DNA of 64,000 nucleotides from Heliocidaris tuberculata (lineage: Eukaryota > Echinodermata > Echinoidea > Camarodonta > Echinometridae): positions 225,570-289,569 of the forward strand of contig CM046850.1 in NCBI GenBank assembly GCA_025618425.1, read 5' to 3'. A model generated the notes under the pieces. The model did no database searches. It was not told the origin of the DNA and saw nothing but the letters and a program-made list of their open reading frames with translations. Positions 1 to 11,117 of the stretch are shown here, in pieces. Made by a program: the position numbers and the translations under genes. Numbering within the stretch: position 1 is the first letter of the stretch; each line of letters opens with the position of its first letter.

Positions 1-302
1 CAGTGGTACTGTTCGAACTAGTAAAGACAAAAGTTTGAATGGTGCCATTGCTAGCACTTATTTTTCATTATTATTTTTTTTTTCTCTCTCTCTCTCATTT
101 TTAAGACTTGAGCCTATGGGGAAATAATTACTAGTACATGTACTTGCGTTGATTTCTGAATAGCCCCCTCTGCGACAAAAACAAAATTTTCATTTCTTAC
201 AAAGGAGTTATTGTGACCTTCCATGTAGGCAGTATCTACAGGATGTCTACTAAACCCGTGCAAAGTTTCGCAGAATTTTGTAAGTCTGCAAAAGGGATGA
301 TC

Positions 303-450
303 AGGGGGGGGGGGGGGCGTTTCATGAAAGGACTTGTCAGATATTTTATCCGACAAATTTGCTCTCAGCCAATCAGATGCAAGGATTTCAGTAGCTTATA
401 ACAGTTGTCGGATGAAATATCCGACAACTTCCTTTCATGAAACGCTCCCC
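303..450. mobile_element. Palindromic MITE (hairpin element 1)
   Basis: The arm GCGTTTCATGAAAGGACTTGTC (with an ATTTTATCCGACAA extension) at about 317-356 is mirrored by TTGTCGGATGAAATATCCGACAACTTCCTTTCATGAAACGC at about 404-445, with poly-G/CCCC ends. The loop holds CAGCCAATCAGATG (about 367). No coding capacity. It lies in the intron before the Death-domain exon. Confidence 0.75.
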
Positions 451-505
451 AGAAGTACCTTCAACGGAACCATATCCGTCTTCTTTTCCTTATAAATTAC
501 CACAG

Positions 506-810
506 ATGGAGGATACGATGTAATCGTTCGTCTAGCTGAAGACATTGAGACCAGTGAACAGATGGAAGCTTTAGGACGAGCCCTCGGATTCAAGCCTGCA
601 GCAATCAATAGATATACAGAGGCCAATAGGCTTGGTAGACGGGTCACGTGCAAAGGAACACGTGACATGCTGTTCGATTGGAGACAGACAGTGGCACCAC
701 GTGATCAGAATCTTAGACTGAAAGAAGCTCTCTATAAAGCAAACCTCGTCAGACTGGCTGAAGAGTATCTTCAACACCTACCAGAGATCTTAGGTACCAT
801 TCCACTTTGA
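506..810 (+). CDS. Terminal exon of a Death-domain protein (3' partial gene)
   Basis: A pyrimidine-rich tract ending in AG at 504-505 precedes an open stretch read in phase 1 (N|AT GGA GGA) to a TGA at 808-810, about 100 residues. The protein has the amphipathic helices of a Death fold: a VIVRLAEDIE start, an ALGRALGF segment, MLFDWRQ with the tryptophan typical of Death domains, and a closing LVRLAEEYLQHLPEIL helix. Death domains mediate homotypic assembly in apoptotic and innate immune signalling and are greatly expanded in echinoderms (family knowledge). The upstream exons lie outside the window, so the partner domains (NACHT, TIR, ankyrin or none) cannot be seen. A dispersed DNA element begins 18 bp after the stop and contains an AATAAA near 921, so the 3' UTR and poly(A) signal may be element-derived. 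An ATG in another frame at the exon start meets a stop after a few codons and was not used. Confidence 0.7.
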
Positions 811-828
811 TCTTCCCTAGTATGATTT

Positions 829-1326
829 AAAGAGCGCACTCTTAAGGTTGAGTTCTTGTAAAGGAGAAAATAATTTATGAGATTTCTTGTTCTTTTTATG
901 TCTGATTTAAACATCACAGAATAAATATTTCCTGAAAGAGGTTGCGCTCCAAAAAACCTATATTCAAATTATGACGAGAAACGGCTAAAGATTTTGAACC
1001 AAACTTGTGTGTAGTCCTTTATAACTATTTATGTGTGCAGTGCATGCGATTTTTCGCAGGACTGAGTAAATTTCTTCTCATTTTTGGTGATTCCAAATCT
1101 CACCATTCTTATCATGTTTATATACTTAATACTCAATATAAATCTAATGAATTGCATCAATAATTGTAAAATTTTCTCAATTCAACCACTGGCTGCGACG
1201 AAAAGATCATAAAACCTTCAATTTAATTCAATACTATACCTTTCCCACTTGCTTCTACACTTTACAGTTTCTTAATGTTCTTTCACAATTTATTCCCATA
1301 TACCAGAACCTCACTCTATCTTCAAA
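829..1326. mobile_element. Non-autonomous DNA element with inverted ends, copy 1
   Basis: It starts with AAAGAGCGCACTCTTAAGGTTGAGTTCTTG and ends with the inverse CAGAACCTCACTCTATCTTCAAAA. The body matches 40295-40683 over its length (shared blocks such as GTGTGCAGTGCATG and TTGGTGATTCCAAA/TTTTGATGATTCCAAA). No ORF of note. It directly follows the Death-domain stop codon. Confidence 0.6.
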
Positions 1327-1447
1327 ATTGTATATTTGGAACGGTCAGCACGATTACCAATGCTGGAAATTATAGATAAAATGGGGTATATGACCATCCC
1401 CATGACCACCGTCCACTTTGAAAGCCTGCATTTTGGTGTAACATCAT

Positions 1448-1649
1448 GGCCCGAATTCACAAAGGAGGTTTAAACCATGGCTAAGGTTTAAACCTCCGTA
1501 AGCGTAATAAAATAAGCGTAAATAAGCGCACATTGTCCATGCGCGCGCTCAAAGAAAACATATGATTGGATCGGATTCTGTGCGCTTAAAAACCCCAGGA
1601 GGGGGTTTAAACCATGGTTTAAATCAAACCTCCTTTGTGAATTCGGGCC
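1448..1649. mobile_element. Palindromic MITE (hairpin element 2)
   Basis: The near-perfect inverted ends are GGCCCGAATTCACAAAGGAGG on the left and CCTCCTTTGTGAATTCGGGCC on the right. Both arms also contain internal GGTTTAAACC palindromes. The centre has AAGCGCACATTGTCCATGCGCGCGC and TGATTGGATCGGA (CCAATCA on the other strand). A related, inverted copy is at 10941-11117. Confidence 0.85.
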
Positions 1650-1997
1650 AATATATTTAGTGCTGAATTGTCAGAGGCACCAACTCATTAACAGTTCACA
1701 GATACTTCTATTACGATAATCAAACAATGAAGAACTATTAAACGAGAGTATAACTCGAATGAAAGTCTGCATATTTATAGAGCTTTTATAAACTTGTCCA
1801 CAGATTTTTTTGTACGAGTTTTCCATTATGTATTAGTAACGCTCTGAACCGTAGAACTGACCTACATGAAGGCAAATGATCTTGCAGGGTGACTGAATTA
1901 CAGTGAGGAGCACTTCAGAGGCCACTTCAATACAAACGGACAATAGACAAGTTATTCTGTAATTTCCGAATGAGAGGACTACGGCAACAAAAATATA

Positions 1998-2000
1998 GTG

Positions 2001-2031
<31 letters not shown>
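1998..2031. repeat. (TG)n microsatellite
   Basis: A run of TG dinucleotides with one CG interruption. It is absent at the equivalent place in copy B (about 12558). Confidence 0.9.
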
Positions 2032-2460
2032 ATTTATTCATTGAACTTCATTGATATATCCATCAATATTTTGTTTGAATATAACAGCAATAATCAGAAC
2101 AATAATAATGATAATAATAAGAAGAAAGAAGAATAACACAGTTATGACAAAAACAGAACAATATATCGTGAGTATAGCATTCGAAACATAAACAGAAACA
2201 AAAACGGAACACTCGTAACTGATCAACTAGACATGCTCTTTCATGAAATATAAATTATCAGATTATGTACAAATAGTGTAAGGTGATGAGAAAAAGAGCC
2301 ATTAAAAGAATTATATACATTTACTTATACACTATTATAGATATGCCTAATAATAAATAATTTAAAGGTTACCACGTTGATCAATAGTATATCGCAAAAG
2401 AAATGCAAATTATTTTATGAGAGCGTATAGTGTATATAACATGTCTTGTAATGGTACATA

Positions 2461-3617
2461 GGCGATAATATAACAGCAGAAGACAGCTTGAGCATCAAAA
2501 TAAATAGTAAGATGATAATGGTGATGGTGAGGGTGATGATGGTATTCGTGGTGGTCGTCGTGGTGGTGATGGTGGTAATGGTGATATTGATGGTATTGCT
2601 GGTGATGGTGCTGATGGTATTGGTGGTGATGGTGTTGGTGGTATTGGTGATTATGGTGTTGGTGTTGGTGATATTGGTGGTATTGGTGGTGGTGGTGTTG
2701 GTGGTGATGGCATCGGTGGTATAGGTGGTGATGAGGCTGGTGGTATTGGTTGAGATTGTGTTGGCGGTATTAGTAGTGATGGTGTCAGTGGTATTGGAGG
2801 TGACGGTGTTGGTGGTATTGGTGATGATCATGGTGTTAGTGGAATTGGTGGTGTTGGTAGTATTGGTGCTGGTGGTTTGGGTGTTGGTGGTATTGGTGGT
2901 ATTGGTGGTATTGGTGGTGATGCTAGTCTTATCGGTGGTGATGGTGGTATTGGTGGTGATGCTTGTACTGGAGATGATAGTAGGCGATAATATAACAGCA
3001 GAAGACAGCTAGAGCATCAAAATAAATAGTAAGATGATAATGGTGATGGTGAGGGTGTTGATGGTATTCGTGGTATTCGTGGTGATGGTAGTGGTGACGA
3101 TGGTGGTATTGGTGATATCGATGGTATTGATGGTGTTGGTGGTGATGGTGGTGGTGGTATTGGTGGTGATGGTGTTGGTGGTATTGCTAGTGATGGTGTT
3201 AGTGGTGGTATTTGTGGTATTGGTGGTGGTACTGGTGGTTACGGTGGTGGTGGTAGTGGAGGTGATGGTGTCAGTGGTATTGGAGGTGATGGTGCTGGTG
3301 GTATTGGTAGCAGTGGTAGTGTTAGTGGTAGGGGTGGTGTTGGTAGTATGACACAGTGGTCGTACTGGTGGTGATGGTGTTGGTGGCTGGCGTGTTGACC
3401 GTGGTGATGGTGATGTAGCGGTTCGATAGAAGTGGTAGTAGTGGAGGTGATGGTGTCAGTGGTATTGGAGGTGATGGTGCTGCTGGTATTGGTAGTAGTG
3501 ATGGTGTTAATGATAGTGGTGGTGTTGGTAGTATGACACAGTGGTCGTACTGGTGGTGATGTTGTTGGTGGCTGGCGTGTTGACCGTGGTGATGGTGATG
3601 TAGCGGTTCGATAGAAG
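2461..3617. repeat. G/T-rich minisatellite with higher-order structure
   Basis: The array consists of GGTGATGGT, GGTGTTGGT and GGTATTGGT units, with almost no C on the plus strand. Two leader blocks (GGCGATAATATAACAGCAGAAGACAG at 2461 and 2983) restart the array. A larger block ending GGCTGGCGTGTTGACCGTGG...GGTTCGATAGAAG occurs twice (about 3350-3430 and 3536-3616). Copy B holds only a short version (about 12608-12845). The long Val/Met/Leu reading frames across it follow from the repeat and are not genes. Confidence 0.9.
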
Positions 3618-4049
3618 TAGAGTAGACTGGTTAAATTGTGGCCCCCTTTTTCACTTTTTCGACTGCTGCATCAAATTTATAAGTGATAATCTTGAATATC
3701 TTACATCACTATGTAGAGGAACTATTCAGCTTTCAATTGTTTTTTTTTTTTACAATTCTATCCATCCAGATGTTAATTAACACAAGGTCAAATTGGCGTG
3801 TCGGTACAATTGTAGCCCCTATTTGTTACGACTGTATGATATCATAAATATAAGGATATTTCATAGTGGTAATCCGTAATCACATATGCCAGGTATTCCT
3901 GATACACCTTACAGCAACCAGCAATCATTGAATCAATAATTGGTTCAGCAAAATGGTTGAAATAAGCAGTCACATCAGTACACATATATCGTGCACCTTG
4001 ATCACCTTGATCACCTTGCATGGTGGATATGAGCGCTATAAAAATATCC

Positions 4050-4242
<193 letters not shown>

Positions 4243-4270
4243 AACGAATTTAGTATGATTTACATGATCA

Positions 4271-4607
4271 GGGGGGTGTTTCATAAAGCTGTTCGTAAAG
4301 TTACGCATGACTTTACGAACGACTTGAATATGAAGTGCCAGATAGGATGCCCAAAGTTTTTCCTGATGTTTTGACAAAGTGTGACTGTTTTTTTAGAAAA
4401 ACCTAAATTAAATCATGGCAAAAAATTTACTTTGCATTAAAAATACTTGTTATAATAATAATAATGTTAATCTACGTCTGCACAGTTCAACTTTAGTTGA
4501 TGCAGTTAAAAATGATTTAGCATTCCATTTGGCTTGTCATATTCAAGTCGTTCTTAAAGTCATGCATAACTTTACTAACAGCTTTATGAAACACCCCCCC
4601 CCCCCCC
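4271..4607. mobile_element. MITE with about 70-bp inverted ends
   Basis: The left end, GGGGGGTGTTTCATAAAGCTG then TTCGTAAAGTTACGCATGACTTTA, is mirrored by TAAAGTCATGCATAACTTTACTAACAGCTTTATGAAACACCCCC at the right. The interior matches, in reverse orientation, 38906-39199. It sits about 50 bp upstream of the first recognised UNC93 exon of copy A and is missing from copy B. Confidence 0.85.
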
Positions 4608-4655
4608 GGACACTTAATTTGTTCAAAACACAATTTTATTGTATCTGTTATCCAG

Positions 4656-7017
4656 CAGACCCAAAGCTAGGTAACGGGTACGAAAAGGAGGAAGACAACG
4701 AAAAGATGCCGGCTGCGGATTTCTCCATCATCAGGGACAACGATCAGGACGATGATGACGGGCTTGCGTCATCTTGGGACAGAAGGAGGATCTACAAAAA
4801 TCTTCTTCTGATCAGCAGCGCCTTCCTCTTCGTCTTCACAGCCTTCCAGGCACTGTCCAATCTTCAGAGTAGTATTAACTGTGATGCTGGTTTGGGCCTT
4901 GCTTCCCTTAGTACCATATATGCTACACTCATCGTATCAGGTGGGTCGGCTCGCTTGCATTGTTTACTCTTTAACCATGTTCACCGACGTAATATGAACG
5001 GCATCACTAAATATTAGCCATAGATGACAGTGATAAGGATTTTTTTTGGGGGGGGGAGGCACCAAAGCAAACATGACATTTTCGTCTTAGTGCATGTTTT
5101 ATGATATAGACCAGTAAAGAGCCATTTTCACAGATATTGATTGATAAGGCTTCAGACATTATCATAAAGGCGACTGAAACGACGGGAAAAGATGGTGTTA
5201 ATAACAGTCGATGATTAAATAATATTTTGTGAATTCATACTCGTGTGCCACGCTGATGATGCTGTTACTTATTTTGTTTGATTTCTTTTATGGGTATCCA
5301 TGTTCATTCCCTCGGTAATAATCCACAATTTTGGATAAAAATGGACGTTTGTGGTGTGCAAGGTATACCAATATTTTGTTAATTTATCCGTTATAGTCGA
5401 ACCATTCTCTGATCATGCCGTTTCTACTTGTTTTGTTTGATTACATTCATTGGGTAGCCATGTTGATTCCTTCGGTAATGATCCGCCATCTTGGATTAAA
5501 ATGGACGTTGGTGGTGAGCGAGATATGCTACGCCCTCTATACAGCAGCCAACTTTTACTCATCTTGGGCTACCCTCATACCCGCTTCTGTCCTTCTTGGG
5601 CTTGGTGCCGCACCCCTATGGACCGCCAAGAGCACCTATCTCACCACGATTGCTGGCGCGTATTCCAAACTGACAGGTAATCACATAACCACCGTTTGTG
5701 GCATTGTTTCTTCTTATTTATATTTGAATAATATGATCGGTGAGTAAAAGATCTATAAAGAATGTAAATCCGACAATATATAAATCTGACATAAAACAAA
5801 CAAAACAAGTGATATGTTCTAAGGCTATAATATTACAGTTTCATAACCGAGTTGCCAATTTAAGCCCTGATTACAAAAAAAAATGAAGTTTTCAATCGTT
5901 CATCCCATTTTTCTGAAACTTTCAGGTTCTTTTTTATTTCTGCTTCTAATCAAAACAACTAATATTTGGAACGGAGTTGTCCTTAAGTGATTAAAAGCAC
6001 CATAATATTATCGAATAAGTTTCAGTCTTAATACCTTTTTGATTTTCAGGAGAGACTGTTCCTTCGATCGTGTCTCGCTTTTGGGGTATCTTCTTCTTCT
6101 TTTTCCAGTCATCTCAGATTCTTGGAAACCTCATATCATCTCTGGTTTTCAGACAAGAAACATCCTTTGTAAATAGTACATACAAATGTGGTGCGCAAGA
6201 CTGTTACGTAGGTAAATAATATGATAACAGTTACTGAAAACATAATGATATTAATATTAATGATGATAATAAAAATAGGAATGAAAATATCGATAATAAC
6301 AATAATAATAATAAAGAATAATAATAGGCCTAATAATAATGATATAATGATGATGATGCTACTAACAATAATAATAATTATTGTTATTTTTATTATTACT
6401 ATTTCATGTGGCTCCTTTCAGTTATCAAGTAACTGACGAAAGTACTTTACAACTTGTATAATTACCCCCAGTAATAGCATTTTATTACGAGTCCGCACTT
6501 ACAAAACACTCTCAACCCCCCCCCCCCCCCCCCCCTCTCCTCACGCCTCTGCATGGCGCAGGTTCAGGACTTTAAGTACTATTCGAAAGGATCTTGATTG
6601 ATTATATTCACATTCTTTTTTCAACTCTAGAAACAGGGGATGTTAATGGAACGTACTGTGATCCTCCAGATCAGAGCCTGACCTACACTCTACTCAGCAT
6701 CTATCTTGTCTCCGGGGTCATAGCCGTAATCATCGTCGCTGTCTTCGTCGACAACCTTGCAGCAAGTCGGAAGATTCGTGATCAGGGAACGTTTGATTTA
6801 TTCTTCGCGACGACACGGCTCATGAAGGATAAGAAGATGCTACTCATAATTCCTCTAACAATATACAGTGGGTTGGAACAAGCTTTCATCACGGGCGACT
6901 TCACTAAGGTGTGTTTATGATAATGATGATGATGTTCATGATAATAATAATGAAAATAATAATAATAATAATAAGGATAAAATAATGATGATGATGATGA
7001 TGATAATAATAATAATG

Positions 7018-7048
<31 letters not shown>

Positions 7049-10000
7049 TAATAATAATAACAATAGTAATAACAATACTACTATACTACTACTATTAATA
7101 ATAATGATGATGATTATAGTAATAATGACAGTAATAATAAAAATAAGATTTTAACAATAATGATAATAATAATAATGATTATGATGATAATAATATTAAT
7201 GTTTTATTTACCAGGGTAGCCGAATACTGCTCTACCTCAGGCCATGCTATTATCATTACCCCAGCATTGCCTGATACCCATCTACACCTGGGTCCCGTTG
7301 CATAAAACTTAATATTAATGGTAACTCTGCTATCAATGGTAACTACCATGGTAACATCACTCACCAGCCAATCAAAATCAAGATTTCCATGGGAGTTAGT
7401 TTTATGCAACGGGACCCTGGGTCTAGAAGGGCAAATGTGGGCAAACACCTTGTCCAAGGATGTAAGCACCGAGCTAGGATCGAACCTAGAACCTCTCTAA
7501 TGAGAGTCAAAATCCTTCACCATTATATCACATCGCTACAACTCTTTCTTGTCGTGCATGCGGAAAATTTGTCATATTCGATAATGTGATACTTTTTCTA
7601 CTTTTATTATGAAACAAGTTGTTTAAAAAGCCATTAACAGATTTTGAAGAAGCTACAGACAAGAATGTGAAAGCAAAAAATAAAAAAATAAAAAAATAAT
7701 AATAATAATAATAATGTTTCTTTTTTTCTCTCTCACCATGATTTATTTCACTTATCATTTACTCGTTACATAGAATTTGTACTAACATGACTAAAGAATG
7801 AATAACGTATCAACCTTTAAGAAAGTTGATGATATCGGTAAAATTGATTTGTTTTATATACGATGCTGAGCTTTTCAAAACACTCATTATTATTCACCTA
7901 AATCGTGATTCGAATGTAGATGGCACAAGAAAAACATGAATAATGAAAGAGAAGATAAGGAGATAAGTGCGTTAAGCAGATAACCAAGTTCATTACTGAT
8001 GAGTAACATCAGAATATTCTATATCTCTATGTTTCCTCCCCCCCCCTCCCTCTCTCTTCCTCTCTGTATATCTCCCACTATCTCTGTCTTTCTCTTTCTC
8101 TTTCTCTTCCTCTCTCTTTTAAACTTGCTGCTACCTTCACATTTCATCATCTTCCCTTCTTCCTCCTACGCCTCGTCTTCCTCCCTTAATTTATCATCCT
8201 CCTCTTATCCTCCTTTACTTCCACCTTCTCCCATTCTCCGCCATCTCGCCTCCCCTGGTCTTCTTCCTCCCTTCCTCCCCATCTCCCCTCCCATACTTCC
8301 TCCTCTCAATTATACTCCTCTTCAGTCTTCAGTCTTATGTCACCTGTAGCCTGGGCGTTGGCTGGGTAGGCTACATCATGATTTGTTACGGAGTAGCTGA
8401 CGCCCTTTGCTCCGTCCTATTCGGTCGCCTCGTCAAGTACACTGGTCAGATCCCATTCTTCTGCCTCGGTGCCTTCATCAATGTCTCACTCATCATTACT
8501 CTCTTCGTCTGGGAACCCTTTTATGACGATCTGCCCGTCTTCTTCGTTATCGCTGCGATGTGGGGAGTCGCAGATGCTGTTTGGCAAACACAGTTGAATG
8601 GTGATTACCAGATTACTGAAGGACAGGATTATTGATAGGAAGCACTCCCTCTCAAGATCAGATATCATTTGCTTTGGTCCATTTAGGGAAAACAGCATAT
8701 TTTTCTTGGCCCTGATTAACGATTCTTGTCATAAGCTTCATAATTTCACCCACCGTAAAATCCTAAATATAAAATGGAAAAACTAAATATATAATAGAAA
8801 ACCTATATCCCCTTTTCAATATTCATCATCATGACTGCACCTTTTTAGATTGCTCAGATCTAACCCCCCCCCCTACATATCTTTCATTCCGTCTCTGCCA
8901 GCCCCCCCCCCCCCCTTTCAAAAAAAAACAACAACAACAAAACAAAACAAAACAAAACACAAACAAAAAACAAAAAACAAAAACAAAACAAGCAAAAAAA
9001 AAGCCTTCTTTTTCTCTCTCACTCTCTCACATACACATATATTCTTTCCCCTTCTCTACTTTTCTTGTTCCTCCGGTACCATGGGTACTTTCGCCGTCAC
9101 TCTTCTCTCTTTTCTCGTTTTACGGCCCCCCTCCCCCTCCCCCATTACTCTCACTTTCTATTTCCAGTTTCCCTCTCATTTCACATTTCTCACATGTCGA
9201 ATAGGCTTACTGCTAAAAGAGTTATATATATGGTCAGGGGTCCTAAAGCTACGCAGGTCTTAAAGCGACGCATCCCGTAAATACGCGCAATACGACGCGG
9301 TCAATGCGCCAAACTTTTGGTGTGACTAAGCAACGAGATTATCATTTACGTTTGCCAAAAAGAATGAGTAATTTTCCTTTATTTTTGTGATTTTACCATT
9401 ATTTGTAAATCGGTGGGAAATTCGCATTAGTCAGCTTGAAAATCAAGATTTGCATTCATTTATTACATGTGCGTAGCTTTAGGACCCTTTCATTTTTTCA
9501 ACCAAATTCGACATGGGTATCGACATCGACTTGAAAATTAATGTTATTGATATTTGTCCGTCGTAATTTTCTCAGGGAATGTAATTTAAGAGTATGTAGA
9601 ACCAAGATATATGAAAGAAATTCGCATTAATCATTGAAAAAGTGACTTTTTAGCCGCTGGAAACAAAGTGCGTAGCTTTAGGTACCCCATCATAATGTAT
9701 TATAGGAGATTATACAAGCGCATACGCCTTCGAATATTACTGATTCCGTGTATAAAATCCTATCAGCGTTTCGGTTCTACTGATCATTATTTCATTAGAT
9801 AATAAACTATACCCTATATAATTGTTAAAAAGTAACAGTAGTAATGATAATATGTAATAAACTTTCTCCTCTTTGTACCCTTACTCACCAATGCAGCCCT
9901 CTACGGTATACTCTTCCTTGACCAGCAGGAGCAAGCTTATTCCAATTATCGTCTCTGGGAGTCCGTAGGTTTCACTGTGGCCTTTGCTTACAGTAACTTC

Positions 10001-10153
10001 CTCTGCGTCTGGATCAAACTAACCATCTTGGTGTGTGTCCTTGGGTTAGGAATGCTGGGTTATGCTGGTGTCGAGCTCATGGTGAGACGAAAACATCAGG
10101 AAAGGGAGCGTAGCCGTGTACACATCGCAAATCCTGAAACACCGAGAGAATAG
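4656..10153 (+). CDS. UNC93A: UNC93-like membrane protein, copy A (intact, 6 exons recognised)
   Basis: Exons, all with AG/GT borders: 4656-4940, 5458-5676, 6050-6211, 6631-6908, 8333-8600, 9897-10153 (TAG). Phases agree at every junction and the sum gives 489 codons plus stop, close to vertebrate UNC93A (about 457). Recognisable segments in order: an acidic N-terminus (GNGYEKEEDNEK), TM1 (LLLISSAFLFVFTAFQALSN) with NLQSSIN, GLKWTLVVSEICYALYTAANF, the family signature LLGLGAAPLWTAKSTYLT, FFFFFQSSQILGNLISSLVF, a Cys-containing lumenal loop, LTYTLLSIYLVSGVIAVIIVAV, MWGVADAVWQTQLN and NYRLWESVGF. UNC93 proteins are MFS-fold polytopic proteins; UNC93B1 escorts endosomal Toll-like receptors, while UNC93A function is poorly known. 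The first exon must join in phase 1 to an upstream start exon that was not identified. Introns carry microsatellites, a SINE and MITEs. Confidence 0.88.
6925..7200. repeat. (GAT/AAT)n microsatellite in UNC93 copy A intron 4
   Basis: Long imperfect runs of ATAATA and ATGATG from just after the exon 4 donor. It ends against the A-rich tail of the minus-strand SINE that follows. Nearly all of it is missing from copy B. Confidence 0.9.
7190..7555 (-). mobile_element. tRNA-derived SINE, interrupted by a hairpin MITE
   Basis: Read on the minus strand, the head at about 7555-7470 has GTGATATAATGGTGAAGGA (A-box-like) and GGTTCTAGGTTCGATCCTAG (B box, GTTCGATCC). The body runs through TTGGACAAGGTGTTTGCCCAC and CTACCCTGGTAAATAAAAC to an (ATT)n tail. 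A 133-bp palindromic element (7288-7420) splits the body. Copy B retains only the head (17246-17340). Confidence 0.7.
7288..7420. mobile_element. Palindromic MITE (hairpin element 3), nested in the SINE
   Basis: The ends are a perfect 20-bp inverted pair, GGGTCCCGTTGCATAAAACT and AGTTTTATGCAACGGGACCC. Inside are inverted GGTAACTACCATGGTAAC motifs. The centre has CACCAGCCAATCAAAATCAAG. Confidence 0.88.
8030..8330. repeat. Pyrimidine-rich intron tract before UNC93 exon 5 (copy A)
   Basis: About 300 bp of almost pure C/T ends in the exon 5 acceptor. The equivalent tract in copy B is about 17750-18265. Apparent ORFs here (Pro/Ser/Leu-rich) are compositional. Confidence 0.8.
8930..9000. repeat. 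A-rich (CAAAA)n stretch
   Basis: Imperfect CAAAA/ACAAA units in UNC93 copy A intron 5. They are absent at the same place in copy B. Confidence 0.8.
9237..9687. mobile_element. DNA element with GGGGTCCTAAAGCTACGCA ends
   Basis: The left end is GGGGTCCTAAAGCTACGCA. The right end is TGCGTAGCTTTAGGTACCCC, with a second inverted copy of the same end in the middle (about 9469-9489, GTGCGTAGCTTTAGGACCC). Copy B lacks the insert: TTATATTATAGAAGATTATAC runs straight through. Confidence 0.75.
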
Positions 10154-10385
10154 TTTTCTGGAAGAAAGACATCCACAGGATTCTTGTACAGTTTTCTCTT
10201 AGATTATAGTAGCCATGTACACATTACAAATGCTGAAACTACGAGAGATTAGTTTTCCGGAAGAAAAAGACATCCAGGAGATTCATGTACAATTCTCTCT
10301 TGGATTATAAATAGCCGTGTACACATCAAAATCCTGAAACATCGTGAGATTAGGTTTCCGGAAGAAAGACTCCATGAAGATTCCT
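10111..10385 (+). repeat. Three tandem ~100-bp units spanning the UNC93 copy A stop codon
   Basis: The units begin TAGCC(A/G)TGTACACAT at 10111, 10210 and 10312, and each contains CTGAAAC..CGAGAGA and TTTCTGGAAGAAA-like blocks. The coding frame runs into unit 1 and stops at 10151-10153. Copy B has about two shortened units and lacks the first 36 bp, so its predicted C-terminus is 12 residues shorter. Confidence 0.8.
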
Positions 10386-10940
10386 AATATATTGCTCACT
10401 CTTGTCACAGTTTCTATTCTAATTTTCTAGCCTTCCATAGGCTATTTTATTGAGTCAAATAAAACAACACTTTACAACTCAATGAAATTGATATGTATCT
10501 TAAACTCAAATTAAACACAGTTTTTTTACATTTCTCTCATTTTCGTTTCTACAAACAAAGGTTGAGGCGTCTGCCATTGTACATACCCGATATAGAATGA
10601 ATATATTAAGCTTGTACAAACATTTGTTGTTTAATCAGAGTTACTATGCAATTTAAAGCATCAGTTCTCTTCTCTTCAAAACCAAAAATTATATTTTCTA
10701 AATTAAATGACATCTGTAGGCCTACTCGAGATCCTTCATGAATCCATATTGCTGTTTCATTCCAGATTGATTTACAGATTTCACATTCATGAAAGAAATG
10801 TACAATGTCTTCCAACTCTTTTTTACAAATCGAATATTTTTCGTTACTGACTATTTTCATCTTATGCAGTTGCTTGTTTAAGAATAGAATCCTAACTTTC
10901 AGGAGTGTAATCTAAATGTCGTTTCCATTTCAGACATATT

Positions 10941-11117
10941 GGCCCGAAATTAAATCATGGTTTAAGCGTATGTGCGCACGGAGTCCGATCCAATCATATA
11001 TTTTCTTTCAGCGCGCGCATGGGCAATGTGCGCTTATTTACGCTTATTTTAGTACGCTTATTTTAGTACGCTTACGTTACGGAGGTTTAAACCTCACCCA
11101 TGGTTTAAACCTCCTTT
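10941..11117. mobile_element. Palindromic MITE (hairpin element 4)
   Basis: Related in reverse orientation to the element at 1448-1649: it shares AAGCGTA, GATCCAATCATAT, GCGCGCGCATGGGCAATGTGCGC, GGAGGTTTAAACC and CCATGGTTTAAACCTCCTTT. Copy B reads ACATATT|GAGGGTATAC without it (about 21574), a clean empty site. Confidence 0.85.

Noticed and set aside
2415..3351. Long Val/Leu/Met- or Thr/Asn-rich reading frames on both strands
   Set aside because: They are translations of the GGTGNT minisatellite; there is no start context, splice structure or domain.
4415..4655. ATG at 4415 as the UNC93 copy A start
   Set aside because: This stretch is MITE sequence absent from copy B. Homology between copies begins at the acceptor AG before GACCCAAAG, so the true start exon is upstream.
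5450..5680. Alternative frame (MGSHVDSFGNDPPS...) over UNC93 exon 2, also at 14723
   Set aside because: A shadow of the conserved exon; it is conserved only because the DNA is duplicated.
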